Source: Nitrosomonadales bacterium
GTDB lineage: Bacteria; Pseudomonadota; Gammaproteobacteria; Burkholderiales; Nitrosomonadaceae
Assembly (NCBI GenBank): GCA_009886095.1
Contig: VFJL01000009.1
Span: forward strand, 1 to 64,000
Direction: 5' to 3'
Length of the DNA: 64,000 nucleotides
Shown: positions 52,533 through 61,614 of the stretch, one piece after another
Layout of the letters: each line of letters begins with the position of its first letter
Position numbering within the stretch: the first letter of the stretch is position 1
Notes under the pieces: generated by a model
What the model was told of the DNA's origin: nothing
Database searches by the model: none
Seen by the model: only the letters and a program-made list of their open reading frames with translations
Translations under genes and position numbers: made by a program

Positions 52533-52601
52533 GGCCAAAGCGCTTTTGTTGTAATTTATCGTGATCCGATCCGTCATAAACTATATTAAAGGAGATTAAT
52601 A

Positions 52602-52817
52602 ATGAAATATGCGCTCCTCGCCGCTGCCTTAGTACTAACATTAACTGCCTGTGACCAGATGCGGGAAAAAACACCTGGAGAAGGCAAGCCAGGACAATAC
52701 CCCCCAAGCCTTTGGGATAAGCGTGAAGGTCAAGTATCTGACGAAGAAATTGAGAAAGAGGCAAAAGCTGCTGCTGCTGCTGATTCTGCTGCTGCTCCTG
52801 CTGCTCCTGCTAAGTAA
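52602..52817 (+). CDS. small lipoprotein 1 of tandem array
   Basis: MKYALLAAALVLTLTACDQMREKTPGEGKPGQYPPSLWDKREGQVSDEEIEKEAKAAAAADSAAAPAAPAK; lipobox LTAC; AAAGGAGA ribosome-binding site. Confidence 0.85.
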   Translation: MKYALLAAALVLTLTACDQMREKTPGEGKPGQYPPSLWDKREGQVSDEEIEKEAKAAAAADSAAAPAAPAK

Positions 52818-52857
52818 AAATAAAGAAATAACCAACGAAACAACAGGAAAATGCAAA

Positions 52858-52889
52858 CGAAAAAAGCCGTCCTCCGGGACGGCTTTTTT
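52858..52889 (+). terminator. Rho-independent terminator after lipoprotein 1
   Basis: AAAAAAGCCGTCCTCCGGGACGGCTTTTTTT. Confidence 0.92.
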
Positions 52890-52942
52890 TCTGCAAGCCG
52901 ACCTTGTCAAACAATCAGTCAAGCCAGTCAATCGCTTTAAAT

Positions 52943-52972
52943 TTGAATGGTCAAGGTGTTTCATAATATACT
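52943..52972 (+). promoter_or_regulatory. Sigma70-like promoter of lipoprotein 2
   Basis: TTGAAT (52943-52948), 18-nt spacer, TATACT (52967-52972). Confidence 0.6.
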
Positions 52973-53008
52973 TTGCGTTGAAATAAAATTTATAAGGGAA
53001 ACTGAATA

Positions 53009-53212
53009 ATGAAATACACACTCCTCGTTGTTGCCTTGGCCGCATTGACGCTGACTGCCTGTGGTGAAGGTAAAAAAAGTCTTGACGGTCACCCGATGGA
53101 TAAACCGCCCCCCTCTGCCGATGCGCCCCGCGACTCTGAGCCGAATTTTGATGCGCTTAAAGATGATGAGCCTACTCCAGCTCCAGCTAGCCCCGCTACT
53201 GCAGGCAAATAA
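53009..53212 (+). CDS. small lipoprotein 2 of tandem array
   Basis: MKYTLLVVALAALTLTACGEGKKSLDGHPMDKPPPSADAPRDSEPNFDALKDDEPTPAPASPATAGK; lipobox LTAC. Confidence 0.83.
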   Translation: MKYTLLVVALAALTLTACGEGKKSLDGHPMDKPPPSADAPRDSEPNFDALKDDEPTPAPASPATAGK

Positions 53213-53260
53213 GGTTGGCAGCGGGTGCAAAATTCCCGATATTTATTAAATAACCCGTAA

Positions 53261-53291
53261 GAAAATCTATCCTTCGGGACGATTTTCTTAC
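53261..53291 (+). terminator. Rho-independent terminator after lipoprotein 2
   Basis: AAGAAAATCTATCCTTCGGGACGATTTTCTT hairpin. Confidence 0.8.
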
Positions 53292-53442
53292 GCAAGAATT
53301 CATGTCTAGAATCAGCAAACAAAATTAGTTAAATATTTTCAGTAGTCAAAGTACTTTTGCTGTATACTGCCTAGGTAGTTTTACTATATAGTGCACCGCC
53401 CGCTGTAAATTATTTTATTTAACTATCAAAGGAATATAAACA

Positions 53443-53730
53443 ATGAAACTTCCGCTTCTCGCTGCCGCTCTGGTAGCACTGACATTTACGGCTTGCGACA
53501 GACCAAAACAGGCCGAACAAGCTGGTTCAGCTACTTATGGCACCAACATGGAAGGAGGTGGCACCCTTGGGGGAGAGCGTAAAGAAATGGGTCTTGTCGA
53601 GGTGACAGATGCTATTAAAGCGGATGAAGACCTTAGCGGTCCAGCCGAGCTCCCAGGTTTTGCTCTTGATGGCAATGGTAATCCCCTTAAAGCCGGCCAG
53701 GAAGCCCACAAACCTCCGCAGGTTCACTAA
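53443..53730 (+). CDS. small lipoprotein 3 of tandem array
   Basis: MKLPLLAAALVALTFTACDRPKQ...IKADEDLSGPAELPGFALDGNGNPLKAGQEAHKPPQVH; lipobox FTAC; shares DEDLSGP..LP...HKP with lipoprotein 4; TATACT at 53363-53368. Confidence 0.85.
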   Translation: MKLPLLAAALVALTFTACDRPKQAEQAGSATYGTNMEGGGTLGGERKEMGLVEVTDAIKADEDLSGPAELPGFALDGNGNPLKAGQEAHKPPQVH

Positions 53731-53747
53731 AGCAGTTAATCAGCAAG

Positions 53748-53781
53748 CAATAAAAAGCCATCCTGCGGGATGGTTTTTTAT
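53748..53781 (+). terminator. Rho-independent terminator after lipoprotein 3
   Basis: AATAAAAAGCCATCCTGCGGGATGGTTTTTTATT. Confidence 0.92.
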
Positions 53782-53836
53782 TATCTGGAAATTGCAGATA
53801 GGAAGTGACATACGAAACCAGCCAGTTCTCTTGCAC

Positions 53837-53865
53837 TTGAACTGGCTAATATTTATGTTTATACT
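53837..53865 (+). promoter_or_regulatory. Sigma70-like promoter of lipoprotein 4
   Basis: TTGAAC (53837-53842), 17-nt spacer, TATACT (53860-53865). Confidence 0.65.
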
Positions 53866-53919
53866 ATTTTTCGTTACATTACGCCCTGTCCAAAACTCTT
53901 TATCAAGGATAATCAAATA

Positions 53920-54174
53920 ATGAGACTCACGCTCCTCGCCGTCACCTTGGTGGCACTCACCTTGGCCGCTTGTAGTAGACCCGAACAAGCACTCCCCGAA
54001 CAAGAGAAAGAACGATTCGGGAAAATATCTGTGGTACCTGTCGACACTTCGCCTGAGATCACTCCACCCCCGATTGCGGCGGATGAAGATTTAAGTGGCC
54101 CCACAATTCTCCCTAGCGCGCGCGCCGACGGCAGCACCGATCTCTCGCAGATCCACAAACCGGCAGCTCGTTAA
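53920..54174 (+). CDS. small lipoprotein 4 of tandem array
   Basis: MRLTLLAVTLVALTLAACSRPEQALPEQEKERFGKISVVPVDTSPEITPPPIAADEDLSGPTILPSARADGSTDLSQIHKPAAR; lipobox LAAC. Confidence 0.85.
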   Translation: MRLTLLAVTLVALTLAACSRPEQALPEQEKERFGKISVVPVDTSPEITPPPIAADEDLSGPTILPSARADGSTDLSQIHKPAAR

Positions 54175-54176
54175 AA

Positions 54177-54318
54177 GCCACCTCTAATAATTTGAATTTT
54201 CGTTACGATACCGCATCGTTCACAAAAAAACATTTTCTTACATATCTGCCATATGCTGTATCTGCATTTTTGTTCTCGCCTTGTCTTGTTTAGAACTTTG
54301 AATTATTAGAAGCATCTT
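54177..54318 (+). repeat. Copy C of the MITE-like repeat, between lipoprotein 4 and its terminator
   Basis: GCCACCTCTAATAATTTGAATTTTCGTTACGATACCGCATCGTTCACAAAAAAACATTTTCTTACATATCTGCCATATGCTG...TTGTTTAGAACTTTGAATTATTAGAAGCATC, flanked by TTAAA on both sides. Confidence 0.9.
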
Positions 54319-54338
54319 AAAGGTGGTTAACCGGTGGA

Positions 54339-54375
54339 CAATAAAAAACCATCCTACAGGATGGTTTTTTATTGT
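54339..54375 (+). terminator. Bidirectional-looking terminator of lipoprotein 4 / convergent MBL gene
   Basis: CAATAAAAAACCATCCTACAGGATGGTTTTTTATTG, near-perfect palindrome. Confidence 0.92.
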
Positions 54376-54400
54376 CCACAAATCCCCGAAAAATCGCCCG

Positions 54401-55168
54401 TCAAATTAGTTGCCGCCAGCCAAAACCCTCGTTCTGGTCAGCTATGCCAATCCAGTTTCTCTCGCAGCTTAAGCTGCTGCTCAGTGCGATTTGTGCCAGC
54501 AGCGGGGTATTATTTGTCCGGCTCAAATGAGCGGCGAAGATATGCTGCAGCCGACTGCAATCAAGATTTGCCAGGAGTTTCGCCGCGGCGGCATTCTCAA
54601 GATGTCCAAAACGGCCGCTGATGCGCTGCTTGAGGCTTGATGGGTAATCACTGTTCGCAAGCATCTGTGCGTCATGATTGCACTCCAGCACCAGTGCATG
54701 ACATCGGCTCAAGACCGCTTCAATATGCGGGGTAGAACAACCAGTATCGGTCAGCACACCCAAACGCACCGCACCGTCACCGAATACAAACTGCGCTGGC
54801 TCATAGGCATCATGCGGAACTGGGTAGGGCTCTATCTCGATAGCATCGATAGCAAAACGCTGATGACTGTCAATGATGTTGACTTTCGGCAATACCGCAA
54901 ATACCTTCTCCATACTGCGCAGGGTGCCATGCGTCAGCCACACTGGAATATCGAATTTTCGTGCCAGCCGCGCTACACCGCTGATATGGTCATCATGCTC
55001 ATGCGTGACAACGATACCATCTATCATGCCGGGATCAAGATCTAGACGGGAGAGACGGGCAATTGTTTCTTTCATGGTCAAGCCACAATCCAGCAGCAAT
55101 CTGGTATCTGCCACCTCGACCACTAGACTGTTTCCCTGAGAGCCGCTACCTAAGCAAGCAAAGCGCAT
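54401..55168 (-). CDS. MBL-fold metallohydrolase (YycJ/WalJ-like)
   Basis: 255 aa; MRFACLGSGSQGNSLVVEVADTRLLLDCGLTMKE, VTHEHDDHISG. Confidence 0.9.
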   Translation of the reverse strand: MRFACLGSGSQGNSLVVEVADTRLLLDCGLTMKETIARLSRLDLDPGMIDGIVVTHEHDDHISGVARLARKFDIPVWLTHGTLRSMEKVFAVLPKVNIIDSHQRFAIDAIEIEPYPVPHDAYEPAQFVFGDGAVRLGVLTDTGCSTPHIEAVLSRCHALVLECNHDAQMLANSDYPSSLKQRISGRFGHLENAAAAKLLANLDCSRLQHIFAAHLSRTNNTPLLAQIALSSSLSCERNWIGIADQNEGFGWRQLI

Positions 55169-55188
55169 TTTCGATATGAAAACTGAAA

Positions 55189-56331
55189 CTACTTAAGCTG
55201 CTCATACAACAAATTCAATATCTTGATTGCCGTAGTAGATTTTTCTGGGGTACCATCCTGGTTGAGCACTCTGACTTCGCTGCCTGCTTCTGCCGTACTC
55301 ACCTGAATATGGTACTGATCCGGTTTGGCTGCGGCAGCGGCATCAGCTTCACTGCGCCAGAAAAAAAGTTTTGCCAACATACCTCCGCCGCCCTTGTCGT
55401 TATCTTTATCAGGATTGGCATAGCGCACGAAGTAAATGCCTTTTGAACGGTCACGATCTTCTACGGTAAAGCCAACCCGGTCGAGCGCCAACCCGACACG
55501 CCTCCATGAGCGATCAAATGCTTCGCTCAGTGTGAGAATTCCTCCGCGCCCACGGTCGATACGTGCACGCTCCTGACCGCTACCTGGGCTAGTTATCGCC
55601 GTTCTAGCGCGCGCCTCCTCCACGCCAAAGCGCATCATCAGACGGGCAAGCATCTCTGCTTCCAAACTCTGGTCGGCAGGACGCGGCTGCCAGATGGTGC
55701 GTGTATTACCCTCTAGTACCTCGTCCATGCCACGGTGACTAATATAAATTTCGGTGGTGCCCGCTTCACCTCGTTCCAGGCGAGTGCGGAACTTATCGCG
55801 CTGACCAGTCGAATATAAACTATCCAGAACTTTGGAGAGTATGCTGCGTATGATGTCTTGCGGAATATTGGCACGATTTTCTGCCCAGTCGGTTTCCATC
55901 ACCCCGGCTGCAGGTGTTTCCACATTGATGATAAAACCCAGTTCCTGCCAGAATTCTTTTACTATCGGCCATACTACTTCTGGCTCACCCTTCACCACTA
56001 GCCAGCGCTGAGTACCGGCACGCTCGATGCGCGCTCCAGAGTCATCCGGCGCGGGCAGAAGAGAAGTAGAGCCGGCTCCAGGCTTACCCGTACGCTCTTT
56101 GTTGTAGGCGGAATAAGTCGCACTTCCTGACGGACTGATATCGGGAACAATATAGCGTTCATCCGTTCCGGGTGCAGTCAAATCCGGCGGCACTTCCAGC
56201 GGCGGCAACTTGCCTGCCGACTTGTAGTCCATTTTCTTGCTTTCTGGCAACAGGTTCATCACGTTACATCCCGTCACTGCCAACGTCACCATCAATGCCA
56301 TGTATGGCGTGACCGCTCTGCGCCATTTCAT
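55189..56331 (-). CDS. bamC: outer membrane assembly lipoprotein BamC (NlpB)
   Basis: MKWRRAVTPYMALMVTLAVTGCNVMNLLPESKKMDYKSAGKLPPLEVPPDLTAP; lipobox VTGC; downstream of dapA. Confidence 0.92.
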   Translation of the reverse strand: MKWRRAVTPYMALMVTLAVTGCNVMNLLPESKKMDYKSAGKLPPLEVPPDLTAPGTDERYIVPDISPSGSATYSAYNKERTGKPGAGSTSLLPAPDDSGARIERAGTQRWLVVKGEPEVVWPIVKEFWQELGFIINVETPAAGVMETDWAENRANIPQDIIRSILSKVLDSLYSTGQRDKFRTRLERGEAGTTEIYISHRGMDEVLEGNTRTIWQPRPADQSLEAEMLARLMMRFGVEEARARTAITSPGSGQERARIDRGRGGILTLSEAFDRSWRRVGLALDRVGFTVEDRDRSKGIYFVRYANPDKDNDKGGGGMLAKLFFWRSEADAAAAAKPDQYHIQVSTAEAGSEVRVLNQDGTPEKSTTAIKILNLLYEQLK

Positions 56332-56332
56332 G

Positions 56333-57226
56333 TTAAATATCCAATTCTTCTGCAGCATGAATTCCGGCCTGACGCATCGCATCCCTGACAACCTGATGAT
56401 ACTGCGCCGATAACTGTGTCAACGGCAGACGTAGACTGGGGCCTATCAGTCCCATTTGTGCCAACGCCCATTTCACTGGAATCGGGTTGGCTTCAGTAAA
56501 CAAATTCAGATGCAGCCCCAACAATTTATTGTTGGCCGCACGGGCAGCGGTCAGATCGGAGGCAAATGCTGCCTCACACATTTCATGCATTAGTTTCGGC
56601 GCGACATTGGCCGTGACCGAGATCACACCGTGACCACCTAGCAATAACATTGCCAAGGCACTGGCGTCATCCCCGCTATAAACTGCAAAATCTGCCGGGG
56701 CACGTCGCAACAAGTCAGAACCACGTCCTATGTCGCCAGTCGCATCCTTAATGCCAATGATATTCGAGATCTGCGCAAGCCGTAACGCCGTATCGTTGGT
56801 AATATCCGCCACCGTTCTGCCCGGCACATTGTACAGAATCTGTGGAATATCCACTGCTTCCGCCACTGCCTTGAAGTGTTGATACAAGCCTTCCTGGGTG
56901 GGTTTGTTGTAATAGGGAACCACTGACAGGCTCGCATCCGCACCAGCATCTTTGGCAAAAACCGATAGGTCTATGGCTTCTCGCGTAGAATTTGCACCAG
57001 TACCGGCGATCACCGGCACACGTCCGGCAGCATGCTCCACCGCGATACGGATCAGCAGATGATGCTCATTAAAATCGACTGTAGGGGATTCGCCGGTAGT
57101 ACCCGCCACCACGATGCCATCGGTCCCCTGCGCCACATGAAAATCAATCAGGGCGCGGAAACGCTCCAGATCCAATTCACCCGCTTCGCTCATGGGCGTA
57201 GCGATAGCGACCAAGCTACCTCTCAT
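56333..57226 (-). CDS. dapA: 4-hydroxy-tetrahydrodipicolinate synthase
   Basis: [50 protein letters not shown]. Confidence 0.95.
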   Translation of the reverse strand: MRGSLVAIATPMSEAGELDLERFRALIDFHVAQGTDGIVVAGTTGESPTVDFNEHHLLIRIAVEHAAGRVPVIAGTGANSTREAIDLSVFAKDAGADASLSVVPYYNKPTQEGLYQHFKAVAEAVDIPQILYNVPGRTVADITNDTALRLAQISNIIGIKDATGDIGRGSDLLRRAPADFAVYSGDDASALAMLLLGGHGVISVTANVAPKLMHEMCEAAFASDLTAARAANNKLLGLHLNLFTEANPIPVKWALAQMGLIGPSLRLPLTQLSAQYHQVVRDAMRQAGIHAAEELDI

Positions 57227-57399
57227 TACTACACTGTGCATGACAAGCTATCCGCTAAAAAAGTCGATATTTTACCTGAATCTTGCGCCTCCCAAGAATA
57301 TTCGCTGCATCGTGCAGTGCAACGACTGGGTCATCATTCCTCGTCAATACCGTCTGCGTTCTCTGCTGTATACAATACTCCACGCCCACGCACCGAAAA

Positions 57400-59979
57400 T
57401 CATGCCTTTGCAAATACCCATGCACCGTTGCTGCAATCCACTTTAATTGTGTCTTTGGCGGCAAAACGACCTTCAAGAATCTCTTTTGCCAAAGGGTTTT
57501 CGATTTGTGCCTGGATCGCACGCTTCAATGGGCGCGCACCAAAAATCGGATCGAAACCAGCTTGGGCGAGTTCCGTCAGTGCGGCTGCCGACACTTCCAG
57601 TTTCATTTCCAGCTTCGCCAGCCGTGCTTCCAGATATTGCAACTGTATCCGCGCGATTGACTGAATGTGTTTCTCATCCAGCGCATGGAATACCACTACC
57701 TCATCTATGCGATTGATGAATTCTGGGCGGAAATGAGTTTTCACTTCACCCATCACCGCCAGTTTAATAATCTGATAGTCATCACCGGCCATTTGCTGAA
57801 TCATTTGCGAACCGAGATTGGAAGTCATGACGATGACGGTGTTCTTGAAATTGACAGTGCGCCCCTGTCCATCAGTCATGCGACCGTCATCAAGCACCTG
57901 CAGCAACACGTTGAATACATCGGGGTGCGCTTTTTCCACCTCATCCAGCAAAATCACCGCATAGGGCTTTCTGCGTACCGCTTCGGTGAGATAGCCACCC
58001 TCTTCATAACCCACGTAGCCGGGCGGTGCACCAATCAATCGCGCCACGGAATGTTTCTCCATGAACTCCGACATATCGATGCGAATCAGACGATCTTCCG
58101 CATCGAACAGAAAACCTGCCAGCGCCTTGCACAATTCGGTTTTGCCTACACCCGTCGGCCCCAAGAATAAGAACGAGCCATAAGGGCGATTGGGATCGGA
58201 AAGCCCCGCGCGTGAGCGGCGGATAGCATCGGAAACGAGACGCACCGCTTCATTCTGCCCCACTACCCGCTGGTGTAGTTTTTGCTCCATGTGCAGAAGC
58301 TTTTCCCGTTCGCCCTGCATCATTTTAGAAACAGGAATACCGGTAGAACGGGAAACCACTTCGGCGATTTCCTCCGCGCCGACCTGGGTGCGCAGCAATC
58401 GATTCTTGGGCTTACTCTCCTCTGCGTGCGCCGCTTCTTTTAGCTTGGCCTCAAGTTGCGGCAGTTTGCCATATTGCAGCTCGGCAACTTTCTCCAGCTT
58501 GCCTTCGCGTTGCAGCTTGACGATCTCGGCACGCACCTTATCCATTTCTTCCTTGAGCTGTGCCGTACCTTGTGCCGCACCTTTTTCCGCCTTCAAGATC
58601 TCTTCCAGATCAGCGTATTCGCGTTGCAGTTTTTTGATCTCGTCTTCAATCAATGCAAGACGTTTTTGTGAGGCCTCGTCCTTTTCCTTCTTCATCGCCT
58701 CACGCTCGATCTTGAGCTGGATCAGACGGCGATCGAGTTTATCCATCACTTCGGGCTTGGAGTCGATCTCCATCTTGACACGCGCCGCAGCCTCGTCGAT
58801 CAGGTCGATAGCCTTGTCAGGCAGGAAACGATCGGTAATGTAGCGGTGCGACAGTTCCGCCGCTGCGACAATAGCCGGGTCGGTGATGTCTACGCCATGA
58901 TGCAGCTCGTATCTTTCCTGCAGGCCACGCAAAATGGCGATGGTCGCTTCCACACTGGGTTCGTCCACCAGCACTTTCTGGAAGCGCCGCTCCAGTGCAG
59001 CATCCTTCTCGATATATTTACGGTATTCATCCAGCGTGGTGGCCCCTACGCAATGCAACTCGCCGCGCGCAAGTGAGGGCTTCAACATGTTGCCCGCATC
59101 CATCGCACCTTCTGCCTTGCCTGCGCCGACCATGGTATGCAGTTCGTCAATGAATACGATAGTCTGACCTTCATCCTGCGCAAGCTCTTTCAGAACAGAT
59201 TTCAGACGTTCCTCAAACTCGCCACGATACTTCGCCCCCGCCAGCAATGCCGCCATATCGAGGCTCAGCACCTTCTTGCCCTTGAGTGATTCCGGCACTT
59301 CGCCGTTAACAATCCGCTGGGCCAGACCCTCGACGATAGCGGTCTTGCCCACCCCAGGTTCACCGATTAGAACTGGATTATTTTTGGTGCGCCGCTGCAA
59401 TACCTGGATGGTACGGCGGATTTCATCATCACGCCCGATCACCGGATCGAGCTTGCCCATACGCGCACGCTCAGTGAGATCGAGCGTATATTTTTTCAGG
59501 GATTCGCGGCTGCTTTCAGCTTCGGCGCTGCCCACATTCTCGCCGCCACGTACTGTGTTGATGGTCTGCTCCAGCGCTGCACGATTGGCACCATGCTGCT
59601 TCAACAGCGTACCGGTTTCACCCTTGTCCTGCAGCGCAGCCAGCAGAAACAATTCTGATGCGATGAACTGGTCGCCGCGTTTTTGTGCTTCCTTGTCCGC
59701 CAAGTTGAGCAGATTGCCAAGTTCGCGTGAGGCGCTGATTTCTCCGCCGGTGCCTTCCACTTTCGGCAGGCGCTGGGTACTTTTCTTCAGTGCATCACGC
59801 AACGGGGCAACATTGGCTCCGGAGCGTTGCAGCAACGAAGCTGTACCGCCATCTTCCTGCTGCAATAACGCGAACAGCAGGTGCTGCGGCTCAATGTACG
59901 GATTGTCCTGACCAACCGCCATACTCTGTGCATCGGCCAGCGCCTGCTGAAAGCGGGTAGTTAATTTGTCAAAACGCAT
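57400..59979 (-). CDS. clpB: ATP-dependent chaperone ClpB
   Basis: 859 aa; two Walker A motifs ([26 protein letters not shown]), middle coiled coil. Confidence 0.97.
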   Translation of the reverse strand: MRFDKLTTRFQQALADAQSMAVGQDNPYIEPQHLLFALLQQEDGGTASLLQRSGANVAPLRDALKKSTQRLPKVEGTGGEISASRELGNLLNLADKEAQKRGDQFIASELFLLAALQDKGETGTLLKQHGANRAALEQTINTVRGGENVGSAEAESSRESLKKYTLDLTERARMGKLDPVIGRDDEIRRTIQVLQRRTKNNPVLIGEPGVGKTAIVEGLAQRIVNGEVPESLKGKKVLSLDMAALLAGAKYRGEFEERLKSVLKELAQDEGQTIVFIDELHTMVGAGKAEGAMDAGNMLKPSLARGELHCVGATTLDEYRKYIEKDAALERRFQKVLVDEPSVEATIAILRGLQERYELHHGVDITDPAIVAAAELSHRYITDRFLPDKAIDLIDEAAARVKMEIDSKPEVMDKLDRRLIQLKIEREAMKKEKDEASQKRLALIEDEIKKLQREYADLEEILKAEKGAAQGTAQLKEEMDKVRAEIVKLQREGKLEKVAELQYGKLPQLEAKLKEAAHAEESKPKNRLLRTQVGAEEIAEVVSRSTGIPVSKMMQGEREKLLHMEQKLHQRVVGQNEAVRLVSDAIRRSRAGLSDPNRPYGSFLFLGPTGVGKTELCKALAGFLFDAEDRLIRIDMSEFMEKHSVARLIGAPPGYVGYEEGGYLTEAVRRKPYAVILLDEVEKAHPDVFNVLLQVLDDGRMTDGQGRTVNFKNTVIVMTSNLGSQMIQQMAGDDYQIIKLAVMGEVKTHFRPEFINRIDEVVVFHALDEKHIQSIARIQLQYLEARLAKLEMKLEVSAAALTELAQAGFDPIFGARPLKRAIQAQIENPLAKEILEGRFAAKDTIKVDCSNGAWVFAKA

Positions 59980-60109
59980 GAAACCCTCCTCTATGTAATT
60001 AGAGGCTACATGGGGGGGGTAGTGGAGAATTTCAAGGGTGCGCTGCGTTTCCCACAGGATGAGCGGTGGGTTTGAGAAACGGGATTAAGAAACCTTATAT
60101 AGAGCGCCT

Positions 60110-61498
60110 CTAATAATGCCCGGATTTTGCATAACTCTCGAACCTGGTGTATTCGCCGAGGAAGGTGAGGTCAATTTTACCTATGGGGCCGTTACGCTGT
60201 TTACCGATGATGATTTCGGCAATCCCCTTGTCTTGCGTTTCGGGATTGTAGACTTCGTCACGATAGATGAACAAAATCAAGTCTGCATCCTGTTCGATAG
60301 CGCCTGACTCGCGCAAGTCCGACATCACTGGGCGCTTGTTTGGACGCTGCTCCAGACTGCGGTTCAATTGCGACAGCGCGACTACTGGCACCTGAAGTTC
60401 TTTTGCCAGCGCTTTCAGCGAGCGTGAAATTTCAGAAATTTCGGTGGCACGGTTTTCACCCTGACCGCTGGCGGACATCAGTTGCAAATAGTCCACCACG
60501 ATCAAGCCAAGTCCACCGTGCTGGCGGTGAAGCCGCCGTGCTCTCGCCCGGAGTTCCAGAGCATTCAATGCCGCACTTTCGTCGATGAACATGGGTGCAT
60601 CATTCAGCTTGCCCAGCGCATGGGTAAGCTTGGACCAGTCCTCATCCTGCAAGCGGCCGGTGCGCACCTTGTGCTGGTCCAGCCTGCCTACCGAACCCAG
60701 CAGCCGCATTGCCAGCTGCGTCCCCCCCATTTCCATACTGAATACCGCTACCGGTTTTTCCAGTACCAGCGCCACATGCTCAGCGATATTGAGTGCGAAC
60801 GCAGTCTTTCCCATGGATGGTCTGCCGGCGACAATAACCAGATCGCCTGGCTGGAAACCGGAGGTCTTCTGATCCAGATCGTGGAATCCGGTAGCAATGC
60901 CGGTAACATCGCTAGGATTATCCTGATTGTAGAGCGTCTCGATACGTTCTACTACTTGCTTCAGGAGTGGCTGGATATCGGTAAAGCCTTGTTTCCCGCG
61001 TGCCCCCGCCTCGGCAATTTCAAATACTTTGGCTTCAGCTTCATCCAGCAAATTCGCCGCAGAGCGCCCTGCTGGGCTGTACGCTGAGTCTGTAATCTCC
61101 GACCCAATCCGGGCAAGCTTGCGCATGACTGAGCGCTCCCGCACGATTTCCGCGTAGCGGCGGATATTGGCTGCGGATGGCGTGTTCTGTGCCATTGTAC
61201 CGACATAAGCCAGCCCCCCAACGCTTTGCAGCTCTGCTGAAATTTCCAATGACTCAGCGACGGTTACCACGTCCGCAGGTTTGTTGTGCTCAATCAGTTT
61301 GCAAATATGCCGATAAATGAGACGGTGGTCCTGCCGGTAAAAGTCATCCTCAGTGAGGACATCGGCCACCTTGTCCCAAGCATGGTTGTCCAGCATCAAC
61401 CCACCCAATACCGACTGCTCAGCTTCCACTGCATGCGGTGGCGTCTTGTAGGATTCAAGCGGATGATCGCTGCTGACAGTAGGGAGGATCTGAACCAT
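60110..61498 (-). CDS. dnaB: replicative DNA helicase
   Basis: 462 aa; PPHAVEAEQSVLGGLMLD, VIVAGRPSMGKTAFALNIAEHVA. Confidence 0.96.
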   Translation of the reverse strand: MVQILPTVSSDHPLESYKTPPHAVEAEQSVLGGLMLDNHAWDKVADVLTEDDFYRQDHRLIYRHICKLIEHNKPADVVTVAESLEISAELQSVGGLAYVGTMAQNTPSAANIRRYAEIVRERSVMRKLARIGSEITDSAYSPAGRSAANLLDEAEAKVFEIAEAGARGKQGFTDIQPLLKQVVERIETLYNQDNPSDVTGIATGFHDLDQKTSGFQPGDLVIVAGRPSMGKTAFALNIAEHVALVLEKPVAVFSMEMGGTQLAMRLLGSVGRLDQHKVRTGRLQDEDWSKLTHALGKLNDAPMFIDESAALNALELRARARRLHRQHGGLGLIVVDYLQLMSASGQGENRATEISEISRSLKALAKELQVPVVALSQLNRSLEQRPNKRPVMSDLRESGAIEQDADLILFIYRDEVYNPETQDKGIAEIIIGKQRNGPIGKIDLTFLGEYTRFESYAKSGHY

Positions 61499-61565
61499 GG
61501 AATACGAGTAGAGTGACGAGTAATGAAATGAAATAATTCTACCATCAGCCAGTGCAGGAAAAAAT

Positions 61566-61594
61566 AAAAAAGGGCTGATATCAGCCCTTTTTTA
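61566..61594 (-). terminator. Rho-independent terminator of the rpsF-priB-rpsR-rplI operon
   Basis: AAAAAAGGGCTGATATCAGCCCTTTTTTATT between rplI and dnaB. Confidence 0.92.
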
Positions 61595-61614
61595 TTACTC
61601 GGCTAAAAACATGT

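Noticed and set aside
52641-53045. ORFs 52641..53045 (-) and 52651..52986 (+) overlapping lipoprotein 1
   Set aside because: Out-of-frame or antisense readings through the GCT repeat and terminator; the lipoprotein frame has the RBS, signal peptide and lipobox.
52858-54375. Regularly spaced hairpins (52858, 53261, 53748, 54339) as a CRISPR or repeat array
   Set aside because: Each is an intrinsic terminator following its own lipoprotein ORF; spacing is gene-length and sequences are only partly alike. No CRISPR array or cas gene was seen in the window.
58190-58843. 217-aa Ser-rich + strand ORF opposite clpB
   Set aside because: Typical reverse-strand shadow of a Glu/Lys/Leu-rich coiled-coil region (ClpB middle domain).
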